Shown: piece by piece, positions 25,055-28,738 of the stretch
Position numbering within the stretch: position 1 is the first letter of the stretch
How the letters are laid out: each line of letters opens with the position of its first letter
DNA from: Johnsonella ignava ATCC 51276
Lineage (GTDB): Bacteria; Bacillota; Clostridia; Lachnospirales; Lachnospiraceae
NCBI RefSeq assembly: GCF_000235445.1
Contig: NZ_JH378842.1
Span: 11,934 to 40,671, forward strand
DNA length: 28,738 bases
Direction of reading: 5' to 3'
Program-made: the position numbers and the translations under genes
Notes under the pieces: generated by a model
The model's input: the letters and a program-made list of their open reading frames with translations, nothing else
What the model was told of the DNA's origin: nothing
Databases searched by the model: none

Positions 25055-26587
25055 CTACTTCATAATTACCCACTGACCTAATTTCGTTGAGCCTTCATAT
25101 CGAATAAGTCCTGCTTTCCTCATTTTATTTAAATGATAACGTACACCATCAACAGTCAGGTTTAGTTTTTCTGCCATTTCTTTCGCACTTATGTGAGGAT
25201 TTTCAGCTATTATCTTAATAATCTCTTCCTGTTTCATAGTAGTTTTAGTAGTAGTTTTCATGGTAGTTTTTTCATCATTACTACCATTAAACTCTTTCAA
25301 AAATTCTTTATTCACACCCATAACTGCGTTGGTATAGTTATCTTCTTCATTATCCGGATAAAACTTAAGCTCAGGAGAACCATTTTCTAATAGTGCATCC
25401 TTTGCACGCCTTATACCCGAACCGTAAGACTCTATCAAATTAAGTGAAAAGAACATATCTTTAAGTTCTTTGTTCAGATACTGCCTTCGATCAAAAGTTC
25501 TATCCCTGTTAAGAGCCTCAATGGTTACAGGAGGGAGCGGTCTATTATGATTCACAAAAGAAATTCTGTCCTTGTAAATGTATATCCCAACATATTCAGG
25601 CGTATCGTATTCCTTATGCAAAATGGCATTTGTAGCAAGTTCCTCAAATGCTGTAAGAGGATAGTTATAGACAATCTTATGCTCGATTTTATCCGCTTCC
25701 CTTATGGTATATGAAGCCATAATATTATCTTCAAAATATTTGCTGACTTGCTTTGCCTGTATCCAAACCGGACCATCAAATTTCTTTGATTCCATTTTAT
25801 CAGTTCCATCAATTTCTCTTATGATTTCAACATGGGCATTTGGAATAAATTTATTTGGTGTATCTGCAAACATCAGCACAGCAAAATTTTTAGCTCTATA
25901 ACCGCCATACTCACTTTCACTGACAAGCCCCATACTCTTTGCCATATCCAGCTTAGACATTTCTCTAATATCTTTTTTTGCTCCTGTTTGAAGCAAATAT
26001 TCTTTCATATATTCATAGCTTAAATCATCTATGGTAGCTGTATCGTTCAAGTTTGAGCTAAAAGAAAAGTTTGCAAACTTCTTCAAAAGTTCAAATTCTT
26101 CGGTTGGATTTGGAAGCCTTGAATCTCTACCGACTCTAATATATCTTCCTGCCTTTAATCGAATATCTTTATCTTTTTCTGCCCTTTCACTTGTTTGAAA
26201 CGGACCGTTACTATCACTTTCTACCGCAACTACGATATAGTATTCATCATCAATTTGATCCGTAATAATGTGATAGTTGATTTTAGGATGAATATTGGCA
26301 AGGAGCGATTTAAGTTCATTTTCTATTCCCTCTAATTTTGCTTCCTTTATCCCTTCAATCGGTCTTTTAGGAATTGCTTTTTCTCCCGTTTCTTTATCAT
26401 CGACTTCTTCAATACCAACAAACAACAAGCCTATCTCATTGTTCATATAGTTATTGGCAAAGGCACAAGCAGTTTTTAGAATTTTATCTTTAAAATTTGC
26501 CGACTTTTTATATTCGATAAAACTGCTTTCTATGTTTTGATTTTCAAGAATGTTATGAGCCATTCTTTTTATATCTAAAAGCTGCAT
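25055..26587 (-). CDS. AlbA_2 (Schlafen-like) DNA-binding protein with RecG-like HATPase and winged helix
   Basis: A 510-aa protein. The N-terminal AlbA_2 domain has ESSFIEYKKS and then LLFVGIEE (about 20-60), later RAGRYIRVGRDSRLPN. A middle part has FEELATNAILHKEYD (about 330), the HATPase-like motif of so-called RecG-like or transcriptional-regulator proteins, and a YGSGIRRAKDALLENGSPEL block. The C-terminus is a winged helix (ENPHISAKEMAEKLNLTVDG, then VRYHLNKMRKAGLI). Between them is a Lys/Thr repeat, EKTTMKTTTKTTMKQ. The start is ATG 26585-26587 after GAGGAGG. It is found between topoisomerase III and the helicase, as in many Tn1549-like elements. A role as DNA-binding regulator is likely; true RecG helicase activity is not indicated. 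Confidence 0.85.
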   Translation of the reverse strand: MQLLDIKRMAHNILENQNIESSFIEYKKSANFKDKILKTACAFANNYMNNEIGLLFVGIEEVDDKETGEKAIPKRPIEGIKEAKLEGIENELKSLLANIHPKINYHIITDQIDDEYYIVVAVESDSNGPFQTSERAEKDKDIRLKAGRYIRVGRDSRLPNPTEEFELLKKFANFSFSSNLNDTATIDDLSYEYMKEYLLQTGAKKDIREMSKLDMAKSMGLVSESEYGGYRAKNFAVLMFADTPNKFIPNAHVEIIREIDGTDKMESKKFDGPVWIQAKQVSKYFEDNIMASYTIREADKIEHKIVYNYPLTAFEELATNAILHKEYDTPEYVGIYIYKDRISFVNHNRPLPPVTIEALNRDRTFDRRQYLNKELKDMFFSLNLIESYGSGIRRAKDALLENGSPELKFYPDNEEDNYTNAVMGVNKEFLKEFNGSNDEKTTMKTTTKTTMKQEEIIKIIAENPHISAKEMAEKLNLTVDGVRYHLNKMRKAGLIRYEGSTKLGQWVIMK

Positions 26588-26620
26588 AATACCTCCTCTT
26601 TTCAAAAATTTTATCTATAT

Positions 26621-26629
26621 ATTATACCA
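26621..26629 (-). promoter_or_regulatory. Extended -10 promoter of the AlbA_2 gene
   Basis: The minus strand reads TGGTATAAT about 25 bases before the ribosome site; no clear -35. It resembles the promoter before the integrase (same TGGTATAAT). Confidence 0.6.
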
Positions 26630-26668
26630 TTTCCAGAGGATTTTCTCCACTCTGAAATCAGCAGGCAC

Positions 26669-28426
26669 TTACTTGCGATATTTTAAAACCGCCTCCTGTA
26701 TCTCGCTTTCAATATCTTTCAAGAATTTTTCTTTGGAAGATTTCCCTTTGGCAATATCCGCTAATTCCATTTCCCACTTTGCAGTTGTTTCCGCTGACTT
26801 AAAGGTATCGGATACTATTGTTACAAGGCTGATCCCCTTATGCGTGGCAATCAAATTTTTCTTATCTCTTTCGACAAAACCCTTATAGATTAAGTTTTCA
26901 ATAATTCCTGCCCTTGTTGCAGGTGTTCCAAGTCCCTTTCTTTCCACTTCTACACCTTTTTCTAAGGCTTCATTTCCTGATACTTCCATAGCCTTTAGAA
27001 GCGTATCTTCAGTAAAGTGTTTCGGTGGTTGAGTAAATTTTTCTTTAACCTCTTTATTATCAACGCTCAAAACATCACCAACACTTACATCGGGCAATAC
27101 AGCATCTTCACTCTTTTTTGATTTGTATTCTTTAAGGTATTTGCTAAAGCCTTCATTCTTAATTACCTTACCTGAACTTGTAAATTCAAAACCATCAAAT
27201 GAAGCTACAATCTTTGTTGTATTTTCAATAAGCGGATAACCCACACTTGCGTGGAGCTTATTAGATATAAGCCTATATACCTTTGCTTCACTCTCAGGAA
27301 TGCCTGATAAACCTTCACTCAGTGAGCTTACTGTCGGAATAATAGCGTGATGATCTGTAACCTTTTTAGAATCAAATACTACCTTAATACGCTCTGTATC
27401 AAAGTCATTTTTACCCAAAATGTTATTAACCGTACTTACAATCATATCTTCCGTTAAACATCTGCTGTCTGTTCTTGGATAGGTGATGAGCTTTTTCTCA
27501 TAAAGGCTTTGGGCATAATCAAGTGTCTGTTTAGCACTATATCCGAAATACTTATTGCACTCTCTTTGAAGTGTTGTAAGGTCAAAGGGTAAATCAGGTT
27601 TAGTAATCTTTTCTTTCTGAATGACATCGGTTATTTCAATCTTATCGCCTACTAAATTTAAGAGCTGTTCAGCAGCAACTTCATCATCAATTCTATCCGT
27701 TGATAGTGTAAAACCATTTGTAGAAAGCTCTACTGTATAGTATTTTTCTTTCTTGAAATTCGCTATCTCATCATCTCTTTTTACGATCATGGCAAGAGTA
27801 GGTGTCTGCACTCTGCCAACACTGTAATTTTGCTGATACAGACAAGAGTAGAGCCTACTAATATTCATTCCGACTAACCAATCCGCAATAGCTCTTGCCT
27901 GTGCCGATTCAAAGAGATTATCATAGTCTTTTCCGTCTGTTAGGTTATCAAAACCCTCTTTAATGGCACTATCTTCCATTGAAGAAATCCAAAGGCGTTT
28001 CATCTTCTTTTTACAATTCACTTGATTATATACAAGCCTAAAGATAGCTTCTCCCTCACGACCTGCGTCGCAGGCATTGATAACCATATCAATCTCTTTA
28101 CCATTCATCAGCTTTTTAAGGATGTTAAACTGCTTCTTAGTTGCCTTTGTCACCTCATACTTATATTCTCTTGGAATAATCGGTAAGTCCACCATATTCC
28201 ATTTAGCATATTTTTCATCATAAGAATCGGGATTTGCCATTTGAATTAAATGTCCAACACACCATGATACTTTATAGCCATTTCCCTCATAATATCCGTC
28301 TTTCTTTTTTGTTGCTCCGATAACCTTAGCAATGGAGATTGCAACACTTGGTTTCTCCGCAATGACTAACTTATGCGGAGTAGAATTAAATGTAAAGTTG
28401 TTTGATAAAGTGTTTGTTTTAATCAT
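26669..28426 (-). CDS. topB: DNA topoisomerase III (type IA)
   Basis: A 585-aa type IA topoisomerase. The Toprim domain has KLVIAEKPSVAISIAKVIGA (about 19-38) and NACDAGREGEAIFR (about 118-131). It then has SVGRVQTPTLAMI and the active-site tyrosine in KKLITYPRTDSR (about 312-323). HHAIIPT and GLGTPATRAGIIENL complete the family set. It lacks the long zinc-finger tail of E. coli topoisomerases, as usual for ICE-borne TopB. It would resolve linked strands during element transfer or replication. The ATG follows GAAAGGATG. It is the first backbone gene after the recombinase fragment at the right edge. Confidence 0.95.
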   Translation of the reverse strand: MIKTNTLSNNFTFNSTPHKLVIAEKPSVAISIAKVIGATKKKDGYYEGNGYKVSWCVGHLIQMANPDSYDEKYAKWNMVDLPIIPREYKYEVTKATKKQFNILKKLMNGKEIDMVINACDAGREGEAIFRLVYNQVNCKKKMKRLWISSMEDSAIKEGFDNLTDGKDYDNLFESAQARAIADWLVGMNISRLYSCLYQQNYSVGRVQTPTLAMIVKRDDEIANFKKEKYYTVELSTNGFTLSTDRIDDEVAAEQLLNLVGDKIEITDVIQKEKITKPDLPFDLTTLQRECNKYFGYSAKQTLDYAQSLYEKKLITYPRTDSRCLTEDMIVSTVNNILGKNDFDTERIKVVFDSKKVTDHHAIIPTVSSLSEGLSGIPESEAKVYRLISNKLHASVGYPLIENTTKIVASFDGFEFTSSGKVIKNEGFSKYLKEYKSKKSEDAVLPDVSVGDVLSVDNKEVKEKFTQPPKHFTEDTLLKAMEVSGNEALEKGVEVERKGLGTPATRAGIIENLIYKGFVERDKKNLIATHKGISLVTIVSDTFKSAETTAKWEMELADIAKGKSSKEKFLKDIESEIQEAVLKYRK

Positions 28427-28468
28427 ATTTTAATCATCCTTTCTTAACATAAAAAATGTTTAAATGTA

Positions 28469-28506
28469 AATGGAATATGCTTTTTACAGATTTAGCATAT
28501 TCCATT
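28469..28506 (-). terminator. Perfect 13-bp hairpin between the tyrosine recombinase and topB
   Basis: AATGGAATATGCT (28469-28481) and AGCATATTCCATT (28494-28506), 12-base loop. It lies 12 bp after the recombinase stop codon. There is no immediate U-tract, but a T6 run lies about 17 bases further. It is probably a terminator; a protein-binding inverted repeat is the alternative. Confidence 0.55.
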
Positions 28507-28518
28507 CATTTAAAAACT

Positions 28519-28738
28519 TTAATTAGTTTGTTTTCCTAAACTATTAAGCCATGTCATTAGATCTTCATCCTCTGTCCATGATTTCATATTTTTGCTAACA
28601 TCAATTAAACTTGCAGATTCAATAGCTTTCCTTTTAAGCGTAACATCAGCACGTGCATAAATCTGTGTTGTTTTTACATCAGCATGCCCTAGAAAATCTC
28701 TGATGTATATGAGATTTACACCCGATTGAAGTAAGTGC
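28519..28738 (-). CDS. Tyrosine recombinase/integrase, C-terminal fragment (5' end outside window)
   Basis: The last 72 codons of a gene entering from the right edge. HLLQSGVNLIYIRDFLGHAD, then VKTTQIYARADVTLKRKAIE, contains the end of the Xer-type catalytic domain: the GH of the conserved histidine and the nucleophilic tyrosine in QIYA. The R-x-x-H and first Arg boxes are beyond the window. A Trp-containing acidic tail (MKSWTEDEDLMTWLNSLGK) ends the protein. It suggests a second mobile element or a resolvase-type gene of the same ICE, which also has a serine integrase. Whether it is whole cannot be seen. Confidence 0.9.
   Translation of the reverse strand, partial: HLLQSGVNLIYIRDFLGHADVKTTQIYARADVTLKRKAIESASLIDVSKNMKSWTEDEDLMTWLNSLGKQTN

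Noticed and set aside
4000..28738. Search for CRISPR arrays, toxin-antitoxin pairs, known antibiotic-resistance genes and type IV secretion genes
   Set aside because: No regularly spaced repeats, no paired small toxin-antitoxin genes, no tet, erm, van or aminoglycoside genes, and no VirB4/VirD4 motifs were seen in the window.

Overview
The window is AT-rich DNA from a low-GC, Gram-positive, probably anaerobic Firmicute (Clostridia or Tissierellia type). Strong AGGAGG-type ribosome sites, TTG/GTG starts, intrinsic terminators and the gene families support this. No rRNA, tRNA or housekeeping gene is complete, so genus cannot be set. Almost everything here is mobile DNA: part of a Tn1549/CTn-like integrative conjugative element (ICE) next to debris of other elements. 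Nearly all genes are on the minus strand. Only the truncated IS at the left edge and the mobC-relaxase pair are on the plus strand.

Left debris (1-3520). The 3' end of an IS3-family transposase (1-413) has cut an ABC transporter gene (397-1068), whose TetR-type regulator is intact (1127-1768). Then come the last ~111 codons of a large TndX-type serine recombinase (1864-2199), joined out of frame to a replication initiator that has lost its C-terminus (2190-2816), a small CD1845-like membrane protein (2906-3187), and the last ~105 codons of the 23S rRNA methyltransferase gene rlmCD/rumA (3206-3520). The rlmCD fragment is the attachment site of the next element.

Element proper (about 3490 to beyond 28738). 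Going inward from the attachment site: a large serine integrase (3483-5276) whose reading frame runs through the att sequence; a 48-aa protein; a ~370-bp non-coding region; a sigma-70 region-4-like regulator (5944-6360) preceded by a 20-aa ORF; and then a cargo operon. The cargo (6601-13492) is a TetR regulator with palindromic operators, an ECF transporter (S, T and double-ATPase subunits) and a pair of ABC exporter-type half transporters, with coupled start and stop codons. An oriT-like cluster of inverted repeats precedes mobC and a MOBP-type relaxase (13792-15479).

Transfer and replication genes on the minus strand (15548-28426) are an SSB-like protein, a ~2906-aa methylase-helicase, an AlbA_2/RecG-like DNA-binding protein and topoisomerase III. 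The window ends inside a tyrosine recombinase (28519 to the right edge). No type IV secretion genes (VirB4, VirD4, VirB6) lie in the window, so they must be farther right or absent.

Most notable: (1) a TnpV-like ORF of 135 codons, with its own strong ribosome site, lies in another frame inside the low-complexity linker of the giant helicase; (2) the integrase ORF takes its C-terminus from the att/target sequence; (3) terminator-like hairpins with U-tracts sit just upstream of the ribosome site of most backbone genes (repA, sigma, mobC, ssb, helicase); (4) out-of-frame joints show repeated nesting of elements.
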